64,000 nucleotides of DNA from an uncultured Dehalococcoidia bacterium (GCA_958296115.1 OY282442.1:964001-1028000), one strand, 5' to 3'. Numbered from the stretch's first letter, positions 24,826-34,751 are shown. The notes: a model not told the origin generated them from the sequence alone. A program made the numbers and translations.

Positions 24826-25725
24826 TTGCGCGAAAGCATCATGGCGCGGCTGAAAGACGGGGGGCGGCTGCTGATGGACGGCGGCACCGGGAGCGAGCTC
24901 CAGCGCCGGGGCGTCGGCGTGGCGCGAGGCGTTACCATAGGCGGCGACATCGGCCCCTGGTCGGCCCGGGCCCTTGGGGAAGCGCCGGCGCTGGTGCGGG
25001 AGGTCCACGAGGACTATCTCAGGGCAGGCGCGGACATCATCATCACCAACTCGTTCTGGACCAACCAATCTCGCATGGCAATGGACGGCATCGGCGAGAA
25101 GTGGGCCGAGTACACCAGGATAGCCGGCGAGCTGGCGGTCGAGGCGCGTGACACCGTGAATCCGGACGCCTACGTGGCCGGGGGGATCGCCCCGTCGAAC
25201 CAGGGCAGCCCCAGCATCTTCGAAGAGCTGCGCGGACAGGCCGAGGCGCTGGCCGACGCAGGCGTGGACGTCATCCTGCCCGAGTACGTCGGCCCAGTCG
25301 AGGACTGCGCGGCTGCCGTGGACGCATGTTCCGAGGTCGGCCTTCCGCTCTTCCTGGGGGTCAAGCACGTCAACCAGTTTCTGCAGGACCCGGAGGCGCT
25401 GTCGGCGGCGCTGAAGGGCCGGAGGGTGGACGCGATACTGGCCATGTGCAGCGCGCCGGAGTACATCTCCGAGCGGCTGCCCGCTCTCCGCGGCGCGTTC
25501 GACGGGGTGATAGGCGCGTACGCCAACATCGGATACCTGTGGGTGGAGAACGCAACGGGCGACCCTAATCAGCAGATGAGGGTCATCGAGTGGGGCGAGA
25601 ATACCCCTGGCAGGTACGCGGAGTATGGCGAGGAGTGGATGGGCATGGGGGCGCAGATCATCGGCGGATGCTGCGCCACCGGCCCGGAGCACGTAGAGGC
25701 CCTGCGCCCAATCGTCAAGGGCTGA
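24826..25725 (+). CDS. Homocysteine S-methyltransferase-family protein
   Basis: 299 aa TIM barrel. LLMDGGTGSELQRRG starts the barrel, ADIIITNSFWTN follows, and the zinc-binding cysteines are in MCSAPE near residue 207 and GGCCATGPEH near 283. Known members move methyl groups from S-methylmethionine, betaine or methyltetrahydrofolate to homocysteine. There is no cobalamin domain, so it is not full MetH. A TTG start at 24826 has GGAGA 8 nt upstream; ATG 24841 is an alternative. It follows the deacylase by 11 nt. Confidence 0.82.
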   Translation: MRESIMARLKDGGRLLMDGGTGSELQRRGVGVARGVTIGGDIGPWSARALGEAPALVREVHEDYLRAGADIIITNSFWTNQSRMAMDGIGEKWAEYTRIAGELAVEARDTVNPDAYVAGGIAPSNQGSPSIFEELRGQAEALADAGVDVILPEYVGPVEDCAAAVDACSEVGLPLFLGVKHVNQFLQDPEALSAALKGRRVDAILAMCSAPEYISERLPALRGAFDGVIGAYANIGYLWVENATGDPNQQMRVIEWGENTPGRYAEYGEEWMGMGAQIIGGCCATGPEHVEALRPIVKG

Positions 25726-25735
25726 CCGGGAACCC

Positions 25736-26068
25736 CTACGCCCCGCGGAGCAGCGATTCGCCGGTCTCCGTCACGGAGGCTTCGTCTCGCGGGGCCGCCT
25801 GCAGCCGGCCTATGGGTATGGCGGGCATCGTCCTGATGTGCGCGCCTGCCCTGACGCCGAGCTCCAGCGAGAAGCGGGCGACGCCTTCGTTGTCGGGCGA
25901 ATCCACGATACCCACGAAGTCGTATTCGCCGAGTACGGCGTACATGCCGAGCACCTTCGTGCCCTCGGTCTCGACCTCGGTCGTAATCCTGTGCAGGCTC
26001 TCGGCGTCGTCGAGCAGAGTCTCACGTCCCGGGGGTGTGAGAGTGAGCAGGAGAATGTAGGATGGCAT
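25736..26068 (-). CDS. GYD-domain protein
   Basis: 110 aa ferredoxin-like fold beginning MPSYILLLTLTPPGRETL, with KVLGMYAVLGEYDFVGIVDSPD, the region that names the GYD family. Such proteins are small cytosolic oligomers of unknown function, related to the Lrp/AsnC sensor fold. GGAGG 6 nt before ATG 26068 fixes the start. Its start faces the divergent spermidine-synthase-like gene. Confidence 0.78.
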   Translation of the reverse strand: MPSYILLLTLTPPGRETLLDDAESLHRITTEVETEGTKVLGMYAVLGEYDFVGIVDSPDNEGVARFSLELGVRAGAHIRTMPAIPIGRLQAAPRDEASVTETGESLLRGA

Positions 26069-26138
26069 TCGACACCTCCTCGGCAGGTTGCTTGGGACAT
26101 TGTACTCCTCGATAACCCAAGAGCGGGCATCGCCGCCC

Positions 26139-28586
26139 ATGGGGCTTTACGCCTGTCTATTCCTGGCGTCATCGGCAACGCTGCTCTTGGAGATCAGCCT
26201 GACGCGGATATTCTCGGTTACGCAGGGCTACCACTTCGCGTTCCTAGCCATCAGTTTGGCGCTGCTTGGGTTCGGCGCGAGCGGCGCGGCGCTGGCCCTG
26301 GCTCCGAACCTCGTTTCGCGGCACGCCAAGCTCATTGCCGCAGGGTCGGCGGCGCTCTTCGCCGCAACGTCGGTCGGCAGCGTGTACCTCACGAACATAC
26401 TCCCGTTCGACGCCTACACGCTGGTCTGGGAGCCGACGCAGCTCGTGTACCTGGCGCTCTACTACCTTGCGCTCGCGGCTCCGTTCTTCTTCGCGGGGTT
26501 GGTGGTGGGAGCGGCCCTTACCAGGTATCCGTCCAGCTCCGGAACCCTTTACGGGGCCAACCTGGTTGGCGCGGGGGTGGGCTGCCTGCTCTCCGTGGCG
26601 CTTCCGCCGGTCGCGGGGGCTGTGGGGGCGGTCGGCGCGGCTGCCGCGCTCGCCCTCGCGGGGGCCGTCTTGGCCGCGGGCCGAGAGGCTCGGCGTCCGG
26701 CGCTGCTGGCGGCTATCGCGCTGGCTGGGGTGGCCGCGGCGTCCGCCGCGCTGCCGGGGCTGCGCGAGCTGAGGCTGTCGCCGTACAAGGCGGTGAGCCA
26801 GGCGCTGCGGCACGAGGACGCGGCGAGGGCATGGAGCAGGTGGAACGCGTTCTCGCTGTTGGACGTGATAGACAGCGGCAGCCTGCACGCGGCGCCGGGC
26901 CTCAGCTTCGCGTATCCCGGCAATCTGCCTTCCCAGATGGCTCTCGCGGTGGACGGCGACAGCCTCAGCCCCATCACCGACGCATCGCCGGAGCAGGCGG
27001 AGTTCACCGAGTACCTGCCGACCGCCCTGGCGCACCGGCTGAGCGGGGGCGGCAAGGCTCTGGCGATCGAGCCCGGCGGCGGGCTCGACGTGTTGACGGC
27101 GCTTCGCAACGGGGCGGAGTCGGTGACCGCGGTCGTCTCCAATCCACTGGTCATAGAGGCGGTCGGGGAGCGGTTCGCTGACGAGGCCGGACGCATCTTC
27201 GACAGGCCGGGCGTGACTGTCGTCAACGCTGGGCCCAGGAGCTATCTCAGCCGCGCCAGCGAGCGGTTCGACGTCATCCAGATAACGCTCTCGGACTCGT
27301 TCAGGCCCGTGTTGGCTGGGGCCTACGGCGTGTCGGAGAGCTACTCGTACACGGTGGAAGCGTTCCGCAGCTACTATTCGCGCCTGGAGCCGGGCGGTTT
27401 CCTGTCGGCAACGCGGTGGGCGCAGACGCCGCCCAGCGAGGGCGTGCGCGCGGTTTCCGTCGCGGTCGAGGGCCTGGAGCGCAGCGGGGCCGAGCCGGCG
27501 AATCAACTGGCGGTCATACGCGGCCTCCAGACCATCACCTTGATAGTGAAGCGAGGTCCTCTGGACGAGGCCGACGCGGCGGTCATACGCGATTTCGCGG
27601 ACAGGCTCCAGTACGACCTCGTCTATCTTCCCGGCATCGAGGCCGCGGACCTGAACCGCTTCAGCGTCCATCCCGAACCGGTGTATCACGACGTGGTGAC
27701 GGCAATCCTGGACCCCGAGAGGCGCGGGGCGCTGTACAGCGCCTCCGTCCACGACATATCGCCCGTCCACGACGACCGGCCTTTCTATTTCCACCTGTTC
27801 CGGTGGTCGCAGACGCCAGACGTGCTGGCGAGCCTGGGCAGGACGTTCCAGCCGTTCGGCGGCGCGGGATTCCTGATAGCGCTCGGCAGCCTGGTCGTTG
27901 CCATTGTCTCCGCCTCGGCGTTCATCCTCGCACCGCTCGTCCTTCGCCCCAACCGCGAGTCGGCGGACGGCGAGCGGGCATCTCTATTCAATGGCGGGAC
28001 AGGACCCGGGAGACTGATGCCGTTCGTCTATTTTGCGGGGCTCGGGCTGGGATTCCTATGGGTGGAGATTCCCCTGCTCCAGAGGTTCATCCTGTACCTG
28101 GACCAGCCGACGTATGCTTTCGCGGCGGTGTTGTTCGCAATACTTGTGTGGTCGGGCGTCGGCAGCCTGGCGTCGGCTCGGCTGCGGCTGCCCATAGCCG
28201 CCGCGGCCTCATTGGCCGCGGTCCTGTCGGCGGCGTGCGCCTTGGGGCTGCCGGCGCTCTTCGAGGCGACGCTGGGATGGCCGTTCGCTGGGAGGCTTGC
28301 TCTCGGCGTGGGACTGCTTGCGCCGCTCGGAATAGCCATGGGCGCGCCGTTCCCCCGCGCCATTCGGCTGCTGGGGGAAACGGCGCCTGAGGCGGTCCCG
28401 TGGGCATGGGCCGTCAACGGCTCCACGTCGGTTGTGAGCGCGATACTGGCGACCTTGCTGGCGCTCTCGTTTGGGTTCACGTGGGTGATATTGGGAGGCG
28501 CGGCCGCGTACCTGGCGGCGGCAGGCGCGGCCTGGGCGTGGAGCGGGGGCGCGGGGCGGAGGGCGGCTACTGGCGGTCTCGCGTGA
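26139..28586 (+). CDS. Spermidine synthase-like methyltransferase fused between membrane domains
   Basis: 815 aa from ATG 26139. Residues about 1-210 form six or more hydrophobic helices, about 230-530 form a Rossmann SAM-binding domain of the SpeE type (ALAIEPGGGLDVLTAL, then FDVIQITLSDSF and YSYTVEAFRSYYSRLEPGG), and a second helical block covers about 580-800. This architecture is known as the fused MFS/spermidine synthase family. The aspartates needed for putrescine binding are not obvious, so polyamine synthesis is doubtful; function unknown. The last 20 nt overlap the convergent methyltransferase gene. Confidence 0.75.
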   Translation: MGLYACLFLASSATLLLEISLTRIFSVTQGYHFAFLAISLALLGFGASGAALALAPNLVSRHAKLIAAGSAALFAATSVGSVYLTNILPFDAYTLVWEPTQLVYLALYYLALAAPFFFAGLVVGAALTRYPSSSGTLYGANLVGAGVGCLLSVALPPVAGAVGAVGAAAALALAGAVLAAGREARRPALLAAIALAGVAAASAALPGLRELRLSPYKAVSQALRHEDAARAWSRWNAFSLLDVIDSGSLHAAPGLSFAYPGNLPSQMALAVDGDSLSPITDASPEQAEFTEYLPTALAHRLSGGGKALAIEPGGGLDVLTALRNGAESVTAVVSNPLVIEAVGERFADEAGRIFDRPGVTVVNAGPRSYLSRASERFDVIQITLSDSFRPVLAGAYGVSESYSYTVEAFRSYYSRLEPGGFLSATRWAQTPPSEGVRAVSVAVEGLERSGAEPANQLAVIRGLQTITLIVKRGPLDEADAAVIRDFADRLQYDLVYLPGIEAADLNRFSVHPEPVYHDVVTAILDPERRGALYSASVHDISPVHDDRPFYFHLFRWSQTPDVLASLGRTFQPFGGAGFLIALGSLVVAIVSASAFILAPLVLRPNRESADGERASLFNGGTGPGRLMPFVYFAGLGLGFLWVEIPLLQRFILYLDQPTYAFAAVLFAILVWSGVGSLASARLRLPIAAAASLAAVLSAACALGLPALFEATLGWPFAGRLALGVGLLAPLGIAMGAPFPRAIRLLGETAPEAVPWAWAVNGSTSVVSAILATLLALSFGFTWVILGGAAAYLAAAGAAWAWSGGAGRRAATGGLA

Positions 28587-29313
28587 AGGGCACGAACCGG
28601 ACGGCGCCCTGGTTGGTCCTCACGTACTCGTCTCCGCGCCGCTCGATGAGCCACAGCGTTTGGACTGCGCCCGGAGGCCCGATAGGGATGACCATCCTGC
28701 CGCCGTCGGCAAGCTGCCGCAGCAGTGGAGGCGGCACGTGGTCGGGCGCAGCCGTGACGATGATGCCGTCGAAGGGGGCTTCGTCTTCCCAGCCGAAGTA
28801 GCCGTCGCCTTGCTTCAGCTCGATGCCGCCGTATCCGAGGCTGTCCAGCCGGCTTGCGACTTCGGACGCCAGGGACGGGATGATTTCGACGCTGTACACG
28901 CTCTCGACGATCTCGGCCAGCGCCGCGGCCTGGTAGCCGGACCCCGTTCCGACCTCCAGGACGCGCTCGCCGGGCTCGAGGTCCAGGAGGTCGGTCATCG
29001 TCGCCACTATCAGGGGCTGGGATATGGTCTGCCCGGCGTCTATCGCCAACGCCATCTCGCGGTAGGCGCGGCCGCGGTCCTTGGGAAGGACGAACTCCTC
29101 GCGGGGCACAGCGCGCATCGCATCCAGGACCAGCGGGCTCGCGACGTCGCCGTTTGACACGTAGGCATCTACCATCGCATTGCGGCGTGCCGCGAAGTCG
29201 TCGGCGGGAGCCGGGGGACCGGGAGTCTCGCCGCTCCCTGGCGAGCACGCAGCCGCAACCGAGAGCGACGCGACGGCGGCAAGAGCGATTAGCCCAAGGC
29301 GGACAGGACGCAT
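28567..29313 (-). CDS. pcm: Protein-L-isoaspartate O-methyltransferase, lipoprotein form
   Basis: 248 aa. The PIMT core is complete: VPREEFVLP, AIDAGQTISQPLIVATM, the SAM loop VLEVGTGSGYQAAALAEI, GDGYFGWEDEAPFDGIIVTAA and IPIGPPG. Unusually it starts with a signal peptide and lipobox VAAAC, predicting a lipid-anchored extracytoplasmic enzyme that would repair isoaspartyl residues outside the membrane. SAM supply there is unexplained. It is the third gene behind two aldo/keto reductases on the minus strand. Confidence 0.83.
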   Translation of the reverse strand: MRPVRLGLIALAAVASLSVAAACSPGSGETPGPPAPADDFAARRNAMVDAYVSNGDVASPLVLDAMRAVPREEFVLPKDRGRAYREMALAIDAGQTISQPLIVATMTDLLDLEPGERVLEVGTGSGYQAAALAEIVESVYSVEIIPSLASEVASRLDSLGYGGIELKQGDGYFGWEDEAPFDGIIVTAAPDHVPPPLLRQLADGGRMVIPIGPPGAVQTLWLIERRGDEYVRTNQGAVRFVPFTRDRQ

Positions 29314-29323
29314 ATGGAGCGCG

Positions 29324-30235
29324 TCAGGTCCTCTGCCGCCAGTCTGCGCCGTACTTGTCGAACCGGCGGTACAGGTCGTCGACGGCCTCGTCCGCGATGG
29401 GCAGATCGTCCTGGACCAGCTTCACGTTGGAGACTACGTGGTCGGGGTTGTGGGTGCCGACGATGATGGTGTCCACCTCTTGCCGTGCGAGGACGAAGCC
29501 CATGGCGAGGACGTGGGGAACGCCGGGGTCGCCCTGGATTGGGCCGTCCGCTATCATGGCGCGGTATCGCTGGAAGTACTCTTCGCCGTAGGAGTAGGGC
29601 GCGGACTGTTTGCCCCAGACGCCGTTGGCGACGGGGCGCTTGATGATGACGCCAACCCCGTGGGTCTCGGCGGCCTCGAACAGCCCCTTCGTCCGCGCGC
29701 GCTGCTCGACCAGGTTGTAGCTGGTCTGGAGCGTGTCGAATCGGCCGCTGCCGACCGCCCACGCGGCTTCCTCGTTGTCTCCGCTGTGGCCGATGAAGCG
29801 CGTCTTGCCCGCGTCCCTGGCCCGTTCCAGGGCCTCGATGACCTCGCCATTCAGCAGCTCCTCCATCGGGCACGTGTGGATCTGGACGAGGTCCACGTGG
29901 TCGGTCCTGAGCCGGCGCAGGCTGCGGTCTATGCTCGCCTCGACGACCTCCGCGCTCCATGGCTCGCCCGTTTCGCCGCCGGTCACGTGGCCGGCCTTGG
30001 TGGCCAGGTAGTACTCGCTGCGCCGATGTGAGACGGCGCGGCCTATCATCTCTTCGGTCTCGCCGTAGCACGCGGCCGTGTCCAGGAAGTTGATGCCGTT
30101 GTCGAGGGCGTTGCCCAGCACGCGGCCTGCCAGGTCGAGGTCGCCGCTGGAGTCGTCGTGGCGGGGTATCTCGGCCAAGCCGAGTCCTAGCACGCTGACC
30201 TTCATCCCGGTTCTGCCGAGTTCTCTCATCTCCAT
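29324..30235 (-). CDS. Aldo/keto reductase
   Basis: 303 aa TIM barrel. MEMRELGRTGMKVSVLGLG starts it. Catalytic residues are Asp in INFLDTAACYG, Tyr of the same segment, Lys in YLATKAG and His in LVQIHTCP. The C-terminal NADPH contact region is DTIIVGTHNPDHV. AGGAG about 7 nt before ATG 30235. One nucleotide separates it from the stop of the next AKR upstream, so the two are co-translated. Substrate unknown. Confidence 0.86.
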   Translation of the reverse strand: MEMRELGRTGMKVSVLGLGLAEIPRHDDSSGDLDLAGRVLGNALDNGINFLDTAACYGETEEMIGRAVSHRRSEYYLATKAGHVTGGETGEPWSAEVVEASIDRSLRRLRTDHVDLVQIHTCPMEELLNGEVIEALERARDAGKTRFIGHSGDNEEAAWAVGSGRFDTLQTSYNLVEQRARTKGLFEAAETHGVGVIIKRPVANGVWGKQSAPYSYGEEYFQRYRAMIADGPIQGDPGVPHVLAMGFVLARQEVDTIIVGTHNPDHVVSNVKLVQDDLPIADEAVDDLYRRFDKYGADWRQRT

Positions 30236-30236
30236 G

Positions 30237-31271
30237 TCATTTCTCCTGTGGACGCTCTGGGCGGGTTTCATGGCGGGGGAGCGGTTCGCGGGTCCACGAC
30301 GCCATCTCGGCCCTGAGATCGGGGTCCATACCTCGCTTCAATGCCGCCAGCGCGGTGTCTATCTGTCCGCTGTTGCGCGCGCCTGTCAGTACGGCGGTGA
30401 CGTCGGGATGGGTCATCGCCCAGGCCATGGCGAGCTGGATGGAGGGGATGCCGAGCTCGGCTTCCTTCACCTTCAGCAGGTCGAGGATGCGGAAGCTGCG
30501 GTCGGAGAAGTACTGGTCGGCGTGGCTGGGCATGATGTGGTATCGGCTTCCGCGGGGCCACTTGTCGGGGTCGCGGTCGTACTTCCCGGTCAGGAAGCCG
30601 GCGGCGAGCGGGCTGTACGCGGTGACCGCGATACGCTCTTGGCGCGCCAGGGGCAGCAGGTCGTCCTCTATGTCCGGAGCCGCCAGGCTGTACGGGAGCT
30701 GCAGGACATCGAAGCGCGGCCATCCATGCCTTGCGCTCGCTTCGAGGGCCTCGCGGACCTGTTCCTCGGTGTGGTTCGATGCGCCTATGGCGCGGGCGCG
30801 GCCGGACGATACCTGCTCGGCCATCGCGCCCAGCGTCTCCTCGACCGGGACGTCATCGTAGTGGCGGTGGAGCTTGTAGATGTCCACGCGGTCGGTTCCG
30901 AAGTGGTCGAGGCTGCGCGCGAGGGATTTTCCGATGTTCTCGGCGCTGCCGCCGGACCCGACCTTGGTGCATAGGGTGATCTCGCTCCTGCATCCGCGCG
31001 AGGCCATCCAGCGGCCTATTATCTTCTCGGAGGAGTGCATCTCCAGGGTAGTCTCGCGCTGGTCGTCGGCGCCATAGATGCGCTTGCGCGTCTCGAAGGA
31101 CTGGCCGCCGCCGTAGAGGTCGCCCGTGTCGAAGAAGGTGACGCCGTTCTCGACGGCGTAGTCCATGACGCGGTAGGAGGTCTCCTCGTCCACCTCGCGG
31201 CCCCAGTTGCCGCCGCCGAGCCCAACGGCGCTCACTGTCAGCCCGGCTCGTCCTACGGGTCTGTTCTGCAT
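30237..31271 (-). CDS. Aldo/keto reductase
   Basis: 344 aa. MQNRPVGRAGLTVSAVGLGGG, catalytic Asp/Tyr in TFFDTGDLYGGG, Lys in TLCTKVG, His in YKLHRHYDD, and the cofactor region VTAVLTGARNSGQID. AGGAG 6 nt before ATG 31271 rules out the much longer open frame that reaches 31583 and overlaps the higA-like gene. First gene of the AKR-AKR-pcm unit. It is related to, but not a recent duplicate of, the AKR behind it. Confidence 0.86.
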   Translation of the reverse strand: MQNRPVGRAGLTVSAVGLGGGNWGREVDEETSYRVMDYAVENGVTFFDTGDLYGGGQSFETRKRIYGADDQRETTLEMHSSEKIIGRWMASRGCRSEITLCTKVGSGGSAENIGKSLARSLDHFGTDRVDIYKLHRHYDDVPVEETLGAMAEQVSSGRARAIGASNHTEEQVREALEASARHGWPRFDVLQLPYSLAAPDIEDDLLPLARQERIAVTAYSPLAAGFLTGKYDRDPDKWPRGSRYHIMPSHADQYFSDRSFRILDLLKVKEAELGIPSIQLAMAWAMTHPDVTAVLTGARNSGQIDTALAALKRGMDPDLRAEMASWTREPLPRHETRPERPQEK

Positions 31272-31361
31272 CGCGGCTCCTGCGGCCATAGTAGCGGCTG
31301 TCCGGCGCAATGATAAGGGAAGGCGGCTTCCATAGTCCAGTTCTACAGCACGAAGTAAACC

Positions 31362-31374
31362 TGATAGATTATCA
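31362..31374. promoter_or_regulatory. Palindromic operator candidate of the higA-like gene
   Basis: TGATA-GAT-TATCA, a perfect inverted repeat 19 nt before the higA-like start codon. HigA antitoxins bind such sites over their own promoter (known), so autoregulation is the simplest reading. Confidence 0.4.
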
Positions 31375-31392
31375 TTAGTGAGAGGAGAATCC

Positions 31393-31695
31393 ATGTCCAT
31401 GAAGAATCCCCCGCACCCTGGCCGCAGTATCAAGGAGAACTGCCTCGATCCCCTCGGACTCAACGTCACCGAAGCGGCAAGGGCGCTTGAGGTGGCGCGG
31501 CACACCCTCTCCCGCGTGCTGAACGGACATGCCGCCATCTCGCCCGACATGGCCATCCGCCTGGAAAAAGCCGGCTGGTCCAACGCCGCATTCTGGCTGC
31601 GCCGGCAGGCTTCCTACAACTTGGCGCAGCCCCGCAAGCGCGAAGACCGTATCCAGGTTAGCCCGTACCAAGCCGCTGCCCCAAGAACTACATGA
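31393..31695 (+). CDS. HigA-family XRE regulator without a toxin gene
   Basis: 100 aa. [16 protein letters not shown] starts the HigA fold; the helix-turn-helix is [20 protein letters not shown], followed by [19 protein letters not shown] and the [13 protein letters not shown] end typical of the family. AGGAG precedes ATG 31393. No HigB-like RelE toxin is found on either side: upstream is the AKR gene, downstream a membrane glycosyltransferase whose ATG overlaps this stop. It may be an orphan antitoxin or a regulator of the downstream gene. Confidence 0.75.
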   Translation: MSMKNPPHPGRSIKENCLDPLGLNVTEAARALEVARHTLSRVLNGHAAISPDMAIRLEKAGWSNAAFWLRRQASYNLAQPRKREDRIQVSPYQAAAPRTT

Positions 31696-33902
31696 GCGTC
31701 GAAGCCGCAGACAAGCCAGCGACGGCGGGAATCGCCGCCATGCTCGCCGAACTCTGGGCCGGGCTGCGCTCCGGGCCCGCGCGGTTCAGGGACGCCCTCG
31801 CGCAGGATAGGGTCAGCGTCGCAGAGGTTGCCGCGTACCCGGCATTGCTGCTCTTCGCGCTCGCAGCCCGACTCTGGGACCTCGGCTCCCGCGCGATGCA
31901 TCACGACGAGAGCCTGCACGCCTTCTATTCCTACAACCTGGCCGTCGGCGACGGGTACAGGCACGACCCCATGATGCACGGCCCATTCCAGATGGAGGCG
32001 ACCGCGGGCCTATTCTTCCTCTTTGGCGACAGCGACTTCACCGCGCGGCTCCTGTACGCGCTCGCGGGCGCGGCGCTGGTCGGGCTTCCCTTCTTCCTGA
32101 GGAGCCGGCTCGGACGCACAGGCGCGCTGCTCGTCTCCGCAATGCTCGCCGTGTCTCCGGCGATGTTCTACTTCAGCCGATTCGCCCGCAACGACATCCT
32201 CATGGCGGTCTGGACCTTCGGACTCGTCATCGCCATGTGGCGCTTCCTCGACGAAGGCAAGCCCCGCTACCTGTTCTGGGCGTCCGGGCTCCTCGCGCTC
32301 GCCTTCGCAACCAAGGAAAGCGCCTACGTCGTTACAACCATACTGGGCGGCTACCTGTTCATGGAGATAGTCTCGCGGAACTGGCCATCCATTACTGGCA
32401 TGGTAAGGATTGGCGAGGCGTCGCCTCCCGCTGCGCTGGGCCAGCTTCTCCGGGGCGCGTGGGAGACCCTCGCGCGGGGCATGAGCTTCGTCGGCGTCTC
32501 CCGCCAGGCGAGCTTCTTCATACTCCTGTTCACCCTTTCGCTCCCCCTGGGCGCGGCGCTGGTCAGCGTAATCCAGGACATTCCCATACTGGACGGCAGC
32601 GGCATCGTGCTCGCAAGCCCCGTCGGCAGCCCGCGCATAGGCGCGCCTTCCAGCGGAGGCATGGTCATTGCCGCCGTCACCGTCGGGCTGCTCTTCTGGG
32701 CGGCGGCGACCCTGGGTTTCCGCTGGCGCAGCGGCGTATGGTGGAAGTGCGCCCTCATCTTCTACGGCGTCTGGGCGCTGCTCTACTCCACCTTCTTCAC
32801 CAACCCGCTGGGCATCGGCTCCGGCATATGGCAGTCCCTCGGCTATTGGATAGTGCAGCAGGACGTAGCGCGGGGCAACCAGCCTCTCTACTACTACCTC
32901 GTCATCACCCCCGTCTATGAGTTCCTGCCCCTCATATTCGGGGCCATCGGCGGCTTCTACTACTGGATACGGCGCGACCGCTTCGGGCTGTTCCTCGTTT
33001 TCTGGGCGCTCTCGACGTTCCTGCTGTACACCTACATAACCGAGAAGATGCCCTGGCTCCTCGTGAACCTAGCGCTGCCGCTGATCGTACTGGCGGGCAG
33101 GTTCCTCGGCAGCCTCATAGACCGCGTCGAGTGGCGGCGGCTCGCCCGCGGCGGCGGGCTGCTCCTGCTCCCCGGAGCTCCGCTCGCCGTCATCCTGTCG
33201 TGGCTGCTCGCGCGGTCAGCGCCGGGCGACGACCCCGCGCTCATGCTGGGCATGGCCGCCGCGCTGGGGTGCCTCTTGGCGGGGGGCTGGTGGATAGCCA
33301 GGCGTGTGGGCAGCCGCGCCTTCTGGTCGTTCACCGCCGTATCCATCGCCATCCTGATGCTCGCCCTCACCGTCCGCGCGAGCTGGCACGCCGCATACCG
33401 AAACGGCGATACCCCCGTCGAGATGCTCGTCTATACCCAGACGTCTCCAGACTTGGCGGGCGTGTACAGGCAGATCTCGCGGAACATGGACGAGCCCGGC
33501 CCGGCCAACTCCATCACGATAGACCAGGACGGCGGCTTCAGCTGGCCCTGGGTATGGTACCTGCGCGGACGGCCCGACGTGGGTTACGCCGACTACTCCG
33601 CCGCACCCATCTCCGACCCCCCGGGCGCTTCGGTCCTCATACTCAACGCCGATAACCGGCCCGACTCCGAAGAGGTCATGGCGGAGCGATACGGCCCCGG
33701 GGTCCGCATCCCGCACAGGTGGTGGTTCCCCGAAAACTACCGCGGAGCGACCTTGGGCAAGCTGTTCGGCGGCATCCTCGACGGCGATTCCAGGCGCCGC
33801 GTCATGGACTATTTCTGGGACCGCAAGCTCAGTGCGCCCCTGGGGAGCTCCGACGCCGTGATATACGTATCACCCAACGCGCCCTTGGACCTCGCTCCCT
33901 AG
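31692..33902 (+). CDS. TIGR03663-family membrane protein (GT39/Agl23-like)
   Basis: 736 aa with about ten or more transmembrane helices. It begins with a cytosolic stretch, then the GT-C signature: [17 protein letters not shown] holds the acidic catalytic-type pair near residue 75, [15 protein letters not shown] follows, and RFARNDIL comes near 165. The C-terminal third is soluble and extracytoplasmic. The family resembles polyprenyl-phosphate-sugar-dependent glycosyltransferases and is common in Chloroflexota and haloarchaea; the acceptor is unknown. ATGA overlap with the HigA gene. The last 33 nt overlap the convergent amidohydrolase. Confidence 0.8.
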   Translation: MSVEAADKPATAGIAAMLAELWAGLRSGPARFRDALAQDRVSVAEVAAYPALLLFALAARLWDLGSRAMHHDESLHAFYSYNLAVGDGYRHDPMMHGPFQMEATAGLFFLFGDSDFTARLLYALAGAALVGLPFFLRSRLGRTGALLVSAMLAVSPAMFYFSRFARNDILMAVWTFGLVIAMWRFLDEGKPRYLFWASGLLALAFATKESAYVVTTILGGYLFMEIVSRNWPSITGMVRIGEASPPAALGQLLRGAWETLARGMSFVGVSRQASFFILLFTLSLPLGAALVSVIQDIPILDGSGIVLASPVGSPRIGAPSSGGMVIAAVTVGLLFWAAATLGFRWRSGVWWKCALIFYGVWALLYSTFFTNPLGIGSGIWQSLGYWIVQQDVARGNQPLYYYLVITPVYEFLPLIFGAIGGFYYWIRRDRFGLFLVFWALSTFLLYTYITEKMPWLLVNLALPLIVLAGRFLGSLIDRVEWRRLARGGGLLLLPGAPLAVILSWLLARSAPGDDPALMLGMAAALGCLLAGGWWIARRVGSRAFWSFTAVSIAILMLALTVRASWHAAYRNGDTPVEMLVYTQTSPDLAGVYRQISRNMDEPGPANSITIDQDGGFSWPWVWYLRGRPDVGYADYSAAPISDPPGASVLILNADNRPDSEEVMAERYGPGVRIPHRWWFPENYRGATLGKLFGGILDGDSRRRVMDYFWDRKLSAPLGSSDAVIYVSPNAPLDLAP

Positions 33903-34751
33903 CCCCAGCAGGCGCGCCGCCGCGCCGCCCCGGATAGCGTCCTTGTCCGCATCCGGCAGGGACGCCCGCTCGACCTGCCGCAGCAGCCGGCGAGCGCCGA
34001 GCAGCGGATAATCGCTGCCCAGCAGGATACGGCTCGACCCGACCAGGCTCACGCCCACCTCGAACACGCGCCGGTCGTACAGAAAGGGCGACGCCGCCGT
34101 ATCGAAATAGACGCTGCCGATGCCATCCATCACCTCCGGCATGAGCGCGTAGAAGGGCAGCCCGCCGCCCCAGTGGGCGCACACTATGGACACGTCGGGA
34201 AAGCCCTGTGCGAACCTCCACAGCGACTCCGGCCTCGTCCGTCCCTTGCCCGGATACGCGTGGCCCACCGGCTCCGACGAGTGGGTGGTTACGACGAGCC
34301 TTAGCTCCCGCGCGGCGTCCATCAAGGGCGCCATCGTCCGGGCGTCGCCCAGGTCGAACCCCTGCGAGTCGGGGTGAATCTCGCCGACGCCTCGCAGCCC
34401 CGCGGCGGCGCATCGCTCCGCCTCCCGCGCGGCGTCGGCGCCCCACGCAGGATTGACGCCGGCGAATCCCACCAGGCGGCCCGGATATCTCATTGCGGAC
34501 TCGATGACGTAGTCGTTCACCTCGCGGGCAAGGCCCTGGTCAGTCCAGCCTATGCCCATGACGACCGACAGGTCCACGCCGTCCGCGTCCATCGCCGCAA
34601 TGAGCTCGTCCGCGGTGGCCATCCTGGCCTTTGGGTCTGCGAACAGCTCGCCGAACGTCGCGTCCCGGCGCAGGTACTTCTCCCGCCGGGCGCGGAGCCA
34701 ATCCGGGTACGCGTGGGTATGGAAGTCTATGACCGGCGGCGCTGCGGTCAC
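33870..34751 (-). CDS. Amidohydrolase-family hydrolase
   Basis: 293 aa. Metal motifs are DFHTHAYP near residue 9, VTTHSSEPVGH near 150, VCAHWGGG near 195 and LLGSDYP near 250. The GTG start at 34751 overlaps the stop of the FAD oxidoreductase (GTGA). A much longer open frame upstream is antisense-like shadow of that gene. Probably acts with the oxidoreductase on one catabolic substrate. It is similar in type to the hydrolase at 13941-14702. Confidence 0.8.
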   Translation of the reverse strand: MTAAPPVIDFHTHAYPDWLRARREKYLRRDATFGELFADPKARMATADELIAAMDADGVDLSVVMGIGWTDQGLAREVNDYVIESAMRYPGRLVGFAGVNPAWGADAAREAERCAAAGLRGVGEIHPDSQGFDLGDARTMAPLMDAARELRLVVTTHSSEPVGHAYPGKGRTRPESLWRFAQGFPDVSIVCAHWGGGLPFYALMPEVMDGIGSVYFDTAASPFLYDRRVFEVGVSLVGSSRILLGSDYPLLGARRLLRQVERASLPDADKDAIRGGAAARLLGLGSEVQGRVG

